Shown: positions 1 to 5,567 of the stretch, one piece after another | How positions within the stretch are numbered: position 1 is the first letter of the stretch | Layout of the letters: each line of letters begins with the position of its first letter | Source: an uncultured Coprococcus sp. | GTDB taxonomy: Bacteria > Bacillota_A > Clostridia > Lachnospirales > Lachnospiraceae | Reading direction: 5' to 3' | DNA: 7,189 nucleotides | NCBI GenBank assembly: GCA_900767685.1 | Contig: CAAGAB010000258.1 | Coordinates: 1-7,189 of the forward strand | Notes under the pieces: model-generated | Database searches by the model: none | The model's input: the letters and a program-made list of their open reading frames with translations, nothing else | What the model was told of the DNA's origin: nothing | Made by a program: the position numbers and the translations under genes

Positions 1-89
1 ATAACCGGCTTCTCACACTCCGCAGCAACTTCGCGGATGATGTATATCGCCTCTGCCTCCAGTTCGTCAAGATGTGATAACTTTCCCAT
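1..89 (-). CDS. cysD: Sulfate adenylyltransferase subunit 2 (CysD), N-terminal fragment
   Basis: This is the first 29 codons of a gene that runs off the left edge. The translation begins MGKLSHLDELEAEAIYIIRE and continues through VAAECEKPV, which I recognise as the conserved start of CysD (HLxxLEAExIxIIREVAAE...PV, normally followed by MLYSIGKDSSV). CysD is the small subunit of ATP sulfurylase. With the GTPase CysN it converts ATP and sulfate to APS and pyrophosphate in the cytoplasm. The ATG is at 87-89; a likely Shine-Dalgarno AAGAAAGG (101-108) lies 11 nt upstream, slightly far. It is the last gene of the visible operon, separated from aprB by a 176-nt gap with REP-like repeats. CysN is expected next but lies outside the window. 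The PP-loop (SxGKDSSV) is also outside, so identity rests on the N-terminus and context. Confidence 0.88.
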   Translation of the reverse strand, partial: MGKLSHLDELEAEAIYIIREVAAECEKPV

Positions 90-140
90 GTTTATACCAA
101 CCTTTCTTCTTTATAGCCGCGCCGCCCCGGTAACGAAGAT

Positions 141-235
141 GGGGACGGAGGGGACGGAGGTACCTGTCCCCTTTTGGGGAAATCGCAAATTTCACCTCAT
201 TTTACCCCATTTTGGGGACGGAGGTACCTGTCCCC
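141..235. repeat. REP-like palindromic element, two copies (aprB-cysD gap)
   Basis: Two identical 22-nt imperfect palindromes lie in the same orientation at 150-171 and 214-235. Each has outer arms GGGGAC and GTCCCC around the inner palindrome AGGTACCT, with a 2-nt GG bulge on one side, an architecture typical of REP sequences. The 5' part GGGGACGGAG is duplicated in tandem at 141-150 and 150-159. The 42-nt spacer holds further dyads: CCCCTTTTGGGG (168-179), GAAAT/ATTTC (179-193) and CCCCATTTTGGGG (205-217), which compete with the main hairpins. There is no T-run after the stems on either strand, so it is not a classical intrinsic terminator. REP families of this sort are known to be mobilised by RAYT (Y1, IS200-like) transposases; none is encoded here. 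Confidence 0.8.
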
Positions 236-265
236 ATCCGGGGATTACGCAGCTGTTTTATTTTG

Positions 266-580
266 TCAATATTTGTTTGCTTCTTTCTTGTCTATCACGA
301 TCTGGTCTGTGGTGCCGTCCATCTTTCGGATATTCCACAGCAGCAGATCTCCCTTGTTCTCCACCGACATCCGGCTTCCCATTCCGCCGATGTCAGCTCC
401 GAGATATAATGAGATGGCGTCAAATGCACACTCCTTGATACAGGATGAGCATCCCCAGCAATCCTTAGGGTATTTCATGAATATCTGTCCATCCTCATCT
501 CTCTTTATGAGGGAACCCGGGCAGACATTTGCACATTTGCCACAGTTTTTGCAAAGCTCTTTATTTATCACTATGCTCAT
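266..580 (-). CDS. aprB: Adenylylsulfate reductase beta-like subunit, 2x[4Fe-4S] ferredoxin
   Basis: This 104-residue cytoplasmic iron-sulfur protein has two complete four-cysteine motifs: C10-x2-C13-x2-C16-x3-C20-P and C41-x2-C44-x2-C47-x3-C51, so it should hold two [4Fe-4S] clusters. The tail (GADIGGMGSRM..DLLLWNIRKMDG) resembles the beta-sheet segment of AprB that follows the clusters, so I infer that it feeds electrons to the flavin of AprA. Family AprB proteins are longer (about 150 residues) and have an insertion in the first cysteine motif; this one has ferredoxin-like spacing and a short tail. Two ATGs are possible, at 586 and 580. I chose 580 because AAAGGGGG (587-594) is then 6 nt upstream, while it would abut the ATG at 586. 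The gene overlaps the end of aprA by 20 nt, implying translational coupling. A generic ferredoxin is the alternative. Confidence 0.8.
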   Translation of the reverse strand: MSIVINKELCKNCGKCANVCPGSLIKRDEDGQIFMKYPKDCWGCSSCIKECAFDAISLYLGADIGGMGSRMSVENKGDLLLWNIRKMDGTTDQIVIDKKEANKY

Positions 581-2339
581 ATGCATCCCCCTTTCCTTGG
601 AACATCAGCCCATTTGAAGTCGCCTCCGGCGAGGGGCTGACGCTGCATGCCATATTTCCTGCGGGAACCTGGCTCAAATTAACCAGGTCTCTGTGTATCA
701 TCTTAAGCTCGCCGTTCACCATCTTTGAGTTGACAAATATCTCCCATTCTTTGCTCTTCTCCGGGTAGTCCAGGTTCTCAGCAAAGCTGTGCCATCTCGT
801 CTCCTTCCTGTCCTTCAGGTGTGCGATTACAGAGAGTGCAACTGTGAGCCTCTCCTTCACCTCATACACAAACATGAGCTCGTGCATGTCGTGGGCACTT
901 ATGTGCCATACAAGTTTCTGGAGCTGCTCTATCTTCTCCTTTGCCAGCTCAAGCTGTTTCTCGTTGAACTGGTAATGGGTGGATATTCCTCCGGCATAAT
1001 TGTCCATGACCTTCTGCATGGCCTCCTCTATCGCCTCATATGTGAACATCTTCTCGTCGGTATCGAGGAAATGATCATATTCTTCTATCTTTCTGTCAAA
1101 TGCAGCCTCCTCGTCAAACTCAGGATCAAGGTATCCCTCGTCAAGCTGATTTACCATGGCAATGGCTGCTATCTCTCCCTCAACCATCGCACCAGTCACA
1201 TACTTCTGTGGACATCCCCCCGCCACATCTCCGGCTGCGAACAGTCCATGTATTGTGGACTCTCTGTCGTTGTCCACCCAGTAACCGCTTGCGGTATGAC
1301 CGCCAACTATATAAGGCTCTGTGCCCTCTATCTCCACATTCTGCTCACTCGGATTCTTGCCGGACTCAAGCCATTTGAGTGTCTGGCTCGGAGCCATGTT
1401 GAGATATGCCCTCTTCAGTGAGTCATCCTGCTCAGGGGTGATGCCCTCTGTTCTCAGGTAACATGGACCTCTTCCCTCTATATTCTCTCTCACAGTTCCG
1501 TACACTCTCTGGGATGTGGTGAGTCCGTATTTGTTCTCGTATACCTCGCCGAGTGAATTGACCTGCTTTGCGCCCACACCCTGGGCTATGGTTCCAGTTG
1601 GGGCTATGGTGTCCTTACATCTGAGTGCTATAAATCTCATCTCAAATGTAGTCATCTCAGCCCCGGCATTTATTCCCATTGCATATCCCGCTCCGGTGTT
1701 GAACGGCGGATACCACATCTTATGCCTCGAAAATCCCGGATTGTTCGGTCTGTAAAGTCCCGCCGCACCGCCTGTGGCACAGAGCACTTTCTTTGCTCTG
1801 ATCTCGTAGGCTGTATTATCCTCTATGGAGAATCCAAATGCTCCGAGGATCTGATTATTTTCAACTATATAATCCGTGATGTTGACCCTGTTCAGTATCT
1901 GACAGTTGTCAAGCTCCTCCACCGCCTTTGCAAGCAGCGGTTTCATGTTCTCGCCATTTATCTTGATATTCCTGTTGCCCCTTGCAACATACTCACCATT
2001 CTCGTCCTTGAGGATGACCAGTCCCAGCTTCTCCATCTTGTCTGTTACACGGTTCAGCCCCTGTGACATAGAAAGCAAAAGATCTTCTCTGACGATCCCG
2101 TCAGCGTCTTTCCTGCAGTATTCCACATAGTCTTCAGGCTTCCTGCCTTTCACTATGTATGCGTTTATGGCGTTCACACCCGCCGCCAGGCACCCACTTC
2201 TCTTTATGTTTGCCTTCTCTGCGATGATGATGGAATAATCAGAATGTTCTCTGACAGTCAGCGCTGCATAACAGCCAGCCGTACCACCACCGATTATCAA
2301 AATGTCCGTATGAAGTATTTTCCTGTTTGCAATACCCAT
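561..2339 (-). CDS. aprA: Adenylylsulfate reductase alpha-like flavoprotein (fumarate reductase superfamily)
   Basis: This 592-residue FAD protein would reduce APS to sulfite and AMP with electrons from the adjacent ferredoxin subunit. Visible features, in order: the dinucleotide-binding GGGTAG at 17-22; E41, probably the ribose-binding acid; KRSGCLAAGVNAINAY at 46-61, typical of AprA; ATGGAAGLYRP at 188-198; KMWYPPFNTGAGYAMG at 207-222; GGHTASGYW at 346-354; and the second FAD contact GLFAAGDVAGG at 365-375. The C-terminal helical domain is present. It is shorter than dissimilatory AprA (about 640-660 residues). The frame stays open upstream to a GTG at 2430-2432, but those 31 codons are translated from REP-like repeats. 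I prefer the ATG at 2337-2339, with GGAGAG (2345-2350) 5 nt upstream and the protein starting just before TDILIIGGG. Its neighbours CysD and the sulfate transporter argue for APS reductase over fumarate reductase or aspartate oxidase. Confidence 0.83.
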   Translation of the reverse strand: MGIANRKILHTDILIIGGGTAGCYAALTVREHSDYSIIIAEKANIKRSGCLAAGVNAINAYIVKGRKPEDYVEYCRKDADGIVREDLLLSMSQGLNRVTDKMEKLGLVILKDENGEYVARGNRNIKINGENMKPLLAKAVEELDNCQILNRVNITDYIVENNQILGAFGFSIEDNTAYEIRAKKVLCATGGAAGLYRPNNPGFSRHKMWYPPFNTGAGYAMGINAGAEMTTFEMRFIALRCKDTIAPTGTIAQGVGAKQVNSLGEVYENKYGLTTSQRVYGTVRENIEGRGPCYLRTEGITPEQDDSLKRAYLNMAPSQTLKWLESGKNPSEQNVEIEGTEPYIVGGHTASGYWVDNDRESTIHGLFAAGDVAGGCPQKYVTGAMVEGEIAAIAMVNQLDEGYLDPEFDEEAAFDRKIEEYDHFLDTDEKMFTYEAIEEAMQKVMDNYAGGISTHYQFNEKQLELAKEKIEQLQKLVWHISAHDMHELMFVYEVKERLTVALSVIAHLKDRKETRWHSFAENLDYPEKSKEWEIFVNSKMVNGELKMIHRDLVNLSQVPAGNMACSVSPSPEATSNGLMFQGKGDAYEHSDK

Positions 2340-2364
2340 ATTCTCTCTCCAATCTTTTTGTCCT

Positions 2365-2384
2365 GGACGGAGGGGCCTGACCCC
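2365..2384. repeat. Diverged REP-like unit upstream of aprA
   Basis: Read on the minus strand, this 20-nt unit begins GGGGTCAGG and ends CCTCCGTCC. It matches the unit in the aprB-cysD gap at 17 of 20 positions, differing only in A to T at position 5 and TA to CC in the centre. It is therefore a diverged member of the same family, in the same orientation. The long outer arms are broken: GACCCC has no GGGGTC partner, but GGGG/CCCC (2372-2375 with 2381-2384) can still pair, and a small GTCC-T-GGAC dyad sits at 2360-2368. It ends 15 nt before the aprA Shine-Dalgarno sequence. Confidence 0.7.
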
Positions 2385-2401
2385 AACGCCTCTATATATG
2401 A

Positions 2402-2430
2402 GGTAAAATGCGGTGTTTCCCATTTTATCC
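2402..2430. repeat. Inverted repeat within the cysA-aprA gap
   Basis: GGTAAAATG (2402-2410) pairs with CATTTTATCC (2421-2430), giving a 9-bp stem with one bulged T and a 10-nt loop. It sits between the diverged REP-like unit and the paired 18-nt repeats. A related TAAAATG motif flanked by G-runs lies between the two palindromes of the aprB-cysD element (about 194-208, minus strand), which suggests both gaps derive from the same composite element. No T-run follows it, so a terminator is not supported. Confidence 0.55.
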
Positions 2431-2434
2431 ACCC

Positions 2435-2480
2435 AAAGTGCCTGACCCCTTTTGTTAGAAAGTGCCTGACCCCTTTGGTG
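2435..2480. repeat. Two tandem REP-like direct repeats after cysA
   Basis: AAAGTGCCTGACCCCTTT occurs twice, at 2435-2452 and 2459-2476, with a 24-nt period. The short linkers differ (TGTTAG after the first, GGTG after the second). On the minus strand each reads AAAGGGGTCAGGCACTTT, an imperfect inverted repeat (AAAG/CTTT ends) sharing the GGGGTCAGG core with the unit at 2365-2384. The second copy runs straight into the cysA stop codon (2481-2483). Similar GGGGTCAGGCACTTT boxes are, to my knowledge, scattered in bacterial genomes beside RAYT transposases; that link is not shown here. Confidence 0.75.
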
Positions 2481-3542
2481 TTAAATATAGAATACATCGT
2501 TGTCCTGCATTGCCTTGTTCTCCAGCAGATAGGTCTGGTTCTCGTCGAAGACATACAGCCTGTAGATGAGAACGTGGACCTGTTCGCCGGACTTTACCAT
2601 ATCCTTCTCCATGGATCTCTCGGCGACGATCTCCACTCCGTTGACATCCACCGTGACATCCAGATGGCTTCCGCGAAACAGCACATCCTTGACTATTCCC
2701 GACTCCGCCGCACTCTGGTACTGATCCAGTCTGCCGCTCTTGGATATCTTTACAAACTCAGGTCTGATGACTGCCTTGTCCGCTCCCGGCACTCTGTCAA
2801 AGCCCTTAAGCTTCTCGTAGTCCTCCACAACAGTTGACCTTCCGATGAACTGTGCCACAAACGGTGTGGACGGCGTCTTGTATATCTCCATCGGCGATCC
2901 CATCTGCTCTATCTGTCCGTGGTTGGTGATGATGATCTCATCCGCAACCTCCACTGCCTCGTCCTGATCGTGGGTGACAAATATGCTCGTTATGCCAAGC
3001 TTTTCAACCATCTCCTTGAGCCATGTCCTAAGCTCTGTCCTGACCTTTGCATCTATTGCGGCAAATGGCTCATCCAGCAGCAACACCTGTGGATTCGGAG
3101 CCAGCGCTCTTGCAAATGCCACTCTCTGCCGTTGTCCGCCTGAGAGCTGATTCGGATATCTCTTCTCCATCCCCGAAAGCCCAGTCAGCTCCAGTAGCTC
3201 CATGACTCTCTTCTTGATCTCTTTCTTAGGAACCTTCATAAGTTCCAGTCCGAATGCCACATTGTCAAATACCGTCATATAACGGAACAATGCGTAATTC
3301 TGAAATACGAATCCGATTCCTCTCTTCGCAGCCGGTATATCATTTACACGTCTGCCGTCTATGTATATGTCACCGGAATTTGGATTTTCAAGTCCGGCTA
3401 TCATTCGGAGAAGTGTCGTCTTTCCGCTTCCCGACGGTCCCAGAAGCGCCACCAGCTTACCCTTCTCAACACCGAAGCTGACATTGTTGGACGCCAGGAA
3501 GTCTCCATATTTCTTATATATATTTTTCATCTCGACGTACAT
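2481..3542 (-). CDS. cysA: Sulfate/thiosulfate ABC transporter ATP-binding protein CysA
   Basis: This 353-residue ATPase sits at the inner face of the membrane and powers the CysT/CysW permease; two copies are expected per transporter. All nucleotide-binding motifs are intact: Walker A GPSGSGKT at 35-42, Q-loop Q81 in FVFQNYALF, signature LSGGQ at 133-137, Walker B LLLDEP at 154-159, D-loop region AAIDAK at 161-166 and switch histidine H191 in VTHDQDEA. A C-terminal regulatory domain of about 120 residues follows (VIRPEFVKIS onward), as in CysA of other bacteria. The ATG at 3540-3542 has an excellent AAGGAGG (3551-3557) 8 nt upstream. It lies between cysW and aprA, and its stop codon abuts the REP-like repeats. 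Specificity for sulfate over molybdate or other anions comes from the neighbours. The motifs alone say only MalK/CysA-type importer ATPase. Confidence 0.93.
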   Translation of the reverse strand: MYVEMKNIYKKYGDFLASNNVSFGVEKGKLVALLGPSGSGKTTLLRMIAGLENPNSGDIYIDGRRVNDIPAAKRGIGFVFQNYALFRYMTVFDNVAFGLELMKVPKKEIKKRVMELLELTGLSGMEKRYPNQLSGGQRQRVAFARALAPNPQVLLLDEPFAAIDAKVRTELRTWLKEMVEKLGITSIFVTHDQDEAVEVADEIIITNHGQIEQMGSPMEIYKTPSTPFVAQFIGRSTVVEDYEKLKGFDRVPGADKAVIRPEFVKISKSGRLDQYQSAAESGIVKDVLFRGSHLDVTVDVNGVEIVAERSMEKDMVKSGEQVHVLIYRLYVFDENQTYLLENKAMQDNDVFYI

Positions 3543-3550
3543 GTCGTCAG

Positions 3551-3557
3551 CCTCCTT
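3551..3557 (-). promoter_or_regulatory. Strong ribosome binding site of cysA
   Basis: AAGGAGG on the minus strand lies 8 nt before the cysA ATG. It fixes the start at 3542 rather than the in-frame ATG four codons later. With 172 nt since cysW, translation of cysA appears independently initiated rather than coupled. Confidence 0.85.
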
Positions 3558-3624
3558 ATCGTTCTCTTTTTCTGTCGCATTTAATCTAAATCTTGAAACT
3601 CATGCAAGCCATCACATATGCAGT

Positions 3625-3673
3625 CTATCTCACCTCGCCCTTATCGGATATCGCCCTTTCTCGGGTATCGCCC
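3625..3673. repeat. Three degenerate 16-17 nt tandem units in the cysW-cysA gap
   Basis: On the minus strand three adjacent units each start with GGGCGA: 3673-3657 (GGGCGATACCCGAGAAA), 3656-3641 (GGGCGATATCCGATAA) and 3640-3625 (GGGCGAGGTGAGATAG). The first two share most positions; the third is weaker. A GGCGAGG sequence just before them (around 3674-3681) may be a remnant. They lie in the untranslated gap between the cysW stop and the cysA ribosome binding site. Function is unknown; they could be a protein-binding array, an RNA element or simple slippage. Confidence 0.5.
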
Positions 3674-3678
3674 CCTCG

Positions 3679-3696
3679 CCTCCGCTCAGCGGCAGG
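3679..3696. repeat. Small inverted repeat in the cysW-cysA gap
   Basis: CCGCT and AGCGG form a compact dyad (3682-3692), extended by CCT/AGG on the outside with one bulged base. It lies a few bases from the cysW stop-codon hairpin. Alone it is weak, but together with the neighbouring dyads it makes this gap unusually rich in secondary structure. Confidence 0.4.
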
Positions 3697-3701
3697 TCGT
3701 C

Positions 3702-3739
3702 ACGCGCATGAGAGTTATGAACTTCGTTCATAAGCGCGT
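3702..3739. repeat. Strong stem-loop spanning the cysW stop codon
   Basis: TTATGAAC (3715-3722) and GTTCATAA (3726-3733) form a perfect 8-bp stem with a 3-nt loop (GAA on the mRNA strand). Outside it, ACGCGC (3702-3707) pairs with GCGCGT (3734-3739), with a 7-nt bulge on the downstream side. The cysW stop codon (3715-3717) is inside the stem. No U-run follows, so a simple intrinsic terminator is unlikely. An mRNA-stabilising or processing hairpin that changes expression of the permease relative to cysA is plausible. Confidence 0.7.
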
Positions 3740-4587
3740 TTCCTCTTTGCTCTGTACTCAAGCAGATTTCTCAGGAACAATATGATGACCGCTATGATCA
3801 CCAGTATGGACGATACAGCAAATGCCGCTGTGATGGATTCCTCCGTTCCCGACATGTACAGCGCATCAATCTCAAGTGGAAGTGTAAATGTCCCGCCCCT
3901 TGTCTTGGACAATGCATTTACCGCACCGAACTCGCCGAGTGCTCTGGCGGTACAGAGGATGATTCCGTATATGAGTCCCCATTTCATCTGGGGAAGTGTT
4001 ATCCTTCTGAATATCGTGAAGCCCTTCGCCCCCATGAGCGCCGCTGCCTCCTCCTCATCCTTGCCCTGTGCGTTCAGCACCGGGATAAGTTCCCTCGACA
4101 CAAATGGGAATGTCACGAATATGGTAGCAAGCACAACGCCCGGAACTGCAAACGTTATCCTGATGTTTGTCCCCAGCATATCGTTGATCCACCTGATCGC
4201 CGGATATGTCCATCCGAGTCTTCCAAATGTCATGAGGTAGGCAAGGCCTACGATGACCGGTGATATGGAAAACGGAATGTCTATCAATGTTGCCAGCACC
4301 TGCTTGCCTTTGAAGGAGAACTTCGTCAGCAGCCATGCCGCGCATATTCCGAAAAATGTGTTTACCACCACAGCTATGACAGTGGCGATCAGTGTGACAC
4401 CGAGTGCACTTATCACGTACTCTGTTGTGATCGACTGAAGATAGAACTTAAAGCCCTCCTTCAGTGCACTTGTTATCACCGATATAAGTGGGACTACCAG
4501 CATGAGCACTATAAAAAGCACCGTCACGGTTATCAGTATTATCTTTGTCCTGCGCTTGCCGCGCTGCAGCTTTTCCTGCTCGCTCAT
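3715..4587 (-). CDS. cysW: Sulfate ABC transporter permease CysW
   Basis: This 290-residue inner-membrane permease is the partner of CysT in the sulfate importer. It has a short charged cytoplasmic N-terminus, then hydrophobic segments at about 16-41, 58-87, 97-121, 143-163, 200-225 and 253-277, giving the six expected. The EAA coupling motif (EEAAALMGAKG..IFRRITLP) lies at about 179-199 and contacts CysA. CysW-typical stretches are IPFSISPVIVGLAY and ARALGEFGAV. The frame also contains an ATG at 4618-4620, but it sits inside a stem-loop with no ribosome binding site. The ATG at 4585-4587, preceded by AAGGAGGAGA, is far better. It lies downstream of cysT (110-nt gap with inverted repeats) and upstream of cysA. 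The stop codon is embedded in a hairpin. CysW was preferred over CysT by its order and similarity to known CysW. Confidence 0.92.
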   Translation of the reverse strand: MSEQEKLQRGKRRTKIILITVTVLFIVLMLVVPLISVITSALKEGFKFYLQSITTEYVISALGVTLIATVIAVVVNTFFGICAAWLLTKFSFKGKQVLATLIDIPFSISPVIVGLAYLMTFGRLGWTYPAIRWINDMLGTNIRITFAVPGVVLATIFVTFPFVSRELIPVLNAQGKDEEEAAALMGAKGFTIFRRITLPQMKWGLIYGIILCTARALGEFGAVNALSKTRGGTFTLPLEIDALYMSGTEESITAAFAVSSILVIIAVIILFLRNLLEYRAKRKRAYERSS

Positions 4588-4596
4588 TTTCCGTGT

Positions 4597-4605
4597 CTCC
4601 TCCTT
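4597..4605 (-). promoter_or_regulatory. Ribosome binding site deciding the cysW start
   Basis: The minus strand reads AAGGAGGAG here, 9 to 11 nt before the ATG at 4585-4587. The upstream in-frame ATG at 4620 would place this purine-rich site inside the coding region, where it would encode KEE. The site therefore argues for the shorter protein. Confidence 0.8.
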
Positions 4606-4610
4606 ATTGA

Positions 4611-4646
4611 GCAGACGCATTAAAATGCGCTTCGCGCGGCGTCTGC
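4611..4646. repeat. Intergenic stem-loop, possible three-way junction, cysT-cysW gap
   Basis: GCAGACGC (4611-4618) pairs perfectly with GCGTCTGC (4639-4646). The 20-nt interior folds further: GCGC-TTC-GCGC (4627-4637) forms a small hairpin, and alternatively GCAT-TAAA-ATGC (4617-4628) forms another. A three-way junction is possible if the outer stem is shortened to GCAGAC/GTCTGC. The element ends 5 nt before the cysW Shine-Dalgarno sequence. There is no trailing U-run. It may affect mRNA stability or cysW translation; that is inference. Confidence 0.65.
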
Positions 4647-4665
4647 GTGCTTCACAAGGATTCCT

Positions 4666-4680
4666 CCCGCTTAACGCGGG
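4666..4680. repeat. Short hairpin downstream of cysT
   Basis: CCCGC (4666-4670) and GCGGG (4676-4680) enclose a 5-nt loop, 17 nt after the cysT stop codon. It is GC-rich but lacks a following U-run on the transcribed strand, so it is not called a terminator. Confidence 0.5.
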
Positions 4681-4697
4681 CCCCTCCTTATGAAAAG

Positions 4698-5567
4698 TTA
4701 TAATAAATTTGTTCTTCTGGACTGTCTAAGCTGTACTATGTTGATCGCAAATAACAACACAAATGATATGACCAGCATCACCAGTGCTATCGCTGTTGCG
4801 CTGGCATAGTCTATATAGCTGAGTTTCTGCATGATCACGTATGATATGACCTGCGTCTGCTCCTTTGCGCTGTTGCCTGATATGTAGATGACACTGCCGT
4901 ACTCTCCGATCCCTCTGGCAAATGCCAACCCAAATCCTGTAAGCAGCGCCGGTCTGAGCTCCGGAAGAATAACCTTGAAAAATGTTCTTCTCGGTGTGGC
5001 CCCCAGCATGTAGGCCGCCTCCTCGTACTGGTTGTCCATCTTCTCAAGTATCGGCTGCACCGCCCTTATGACAAATGGTATTCCCACAAATACAAGGGCG
5101 ATGGTAAGTCCGATCTTCGTGTATGCAACATCTATTCCAAGAGTCGCAAGCGGCTTTCCAAGGAATCCATCCTCACTGTACAGTCTCGACAGCGTGATAC
5201 CTGCAACCGCCGTTGGCAGACAGAATGGAAGTTCTATGAATCCGTCCAGTATCTTCTTGCCGGGGAAATCGTACTTTACCAGTGTCCACGCTATTATCAG
5301 TCCAAACACCGTGTTGACTACCGCCGCTATGAAAGAACAGCCAATGCTGGTCTTAAACGCATTCAGCACATTCCTCTTCAGAAGCAGATGCCAGAATTCA
5401 CTCGGCGAGAGCTTAAGCGATGACACCAGCACTGATGCCAACGGAATCAGAACTATCAGCGACAGCATGGCAATGACTATTCCTAGTGTCAAATGATATC
5501 CTGGGATAACTCTGGTCTTTTTTGCATTATTCAGTTTGTCCTTCTTGCCATTTTCCTCTGCTGCCAT
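4698..5567 (-). CDS. cysT: Sulfate ABC transporter permease CysT
   Basis: This 289-residue inner-membrane protein is the first permease of the sulfate importer. After a lysine-rich cytoplasmic N-terminus (about 24 residues) it shows six hydrophobic segments, at about 26-51, 73-97, 106-129, 150-170, 203-225 and 255-280. The EAA loop (EEAAYMLGATP..FFKVILP) is at about 182-202. ELPFCLPTAVAGI and ARGIGEYGSVIYISGN are CysT-typical. The frame can be extended four codons to a TTG at 5577-5579. I chose the ATG at 5565-5567 because GGAAG (5573-5577) lies 5 nt upstream, although this is a modest site. It follows sbp by 105 nt and precedes cysW, the usual cysT-cysW-cysA order. It is close to the usual family length and nothing is missing. 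This family is also called CysU. Confidence 0.92.
   Translation of the reverse strand: MAAEENGKKDKLNNAKKTRVIPGYHLTLGIVIAMLSLIVLIPLASVLVSSLKLSPSEFWHLLLKRNVLNAFKTSIGCSFIAAVVNTVFGLIIAWTLVKYDFPGKKILDGFIELPFCLPTAVAGITLSRLYSEDGFLGKPLATLGIDVAYTKIGLTIALVFVGIPFVIRAVQPILEKMDNQYEEAAYMLGATPRRTFFKVILPELRPALLTGFGLAFARGIGEYGSVIYISGNSAKEQTQVISYVIMQKLSYIDYASATAIALVMLVISFVLLFAINIVQLRQSRRTNLL

Noticed and set aside
90..140. Promoter for cysD (TATAAAG near 112-118)
   Set aside because: No plausible -35 at 16-18 nt upstream; that stretch is GC-rich. Cotranscription with aprB is simpler.
141..235. GGGGAC/GTCCCC palindromes as Rho-independent terminator
   Set aside because: No T-run follows the stem on either strand, and cysD of the same pathway continues beyond on the same strand.
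174..617. Plus-strand open frames, the largest at 789-1421 and 174-617, and others across the window
   Set aside because: They lie antisense to recognisable genes, have low-complexity or unnatural composition, match no family I know, and lack convincing ribosome binding sites.
561..2339. Annotation as fumarate reductase or L-aspartate oxidase
   Set aside because: The fold is shared, but motifs such as KRSGCLAAGVNAINAY, the AprB-like partner, and the transporter and CysD neighbours favour APS reductase.
2435..2480. Paired 18-nt repeats as a small CRISPR array
   Set aside because: Only two copies, 6-nt spacing, no cas genes; the core matches a dispersed REP-like family instead.
4588..4620. 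Longer CysW starting at the ATG at 4620
   Set aside because: That ATG is in a stem-loop with no Shine-Dalgarno; the extra codons include the real ribosome binding site.
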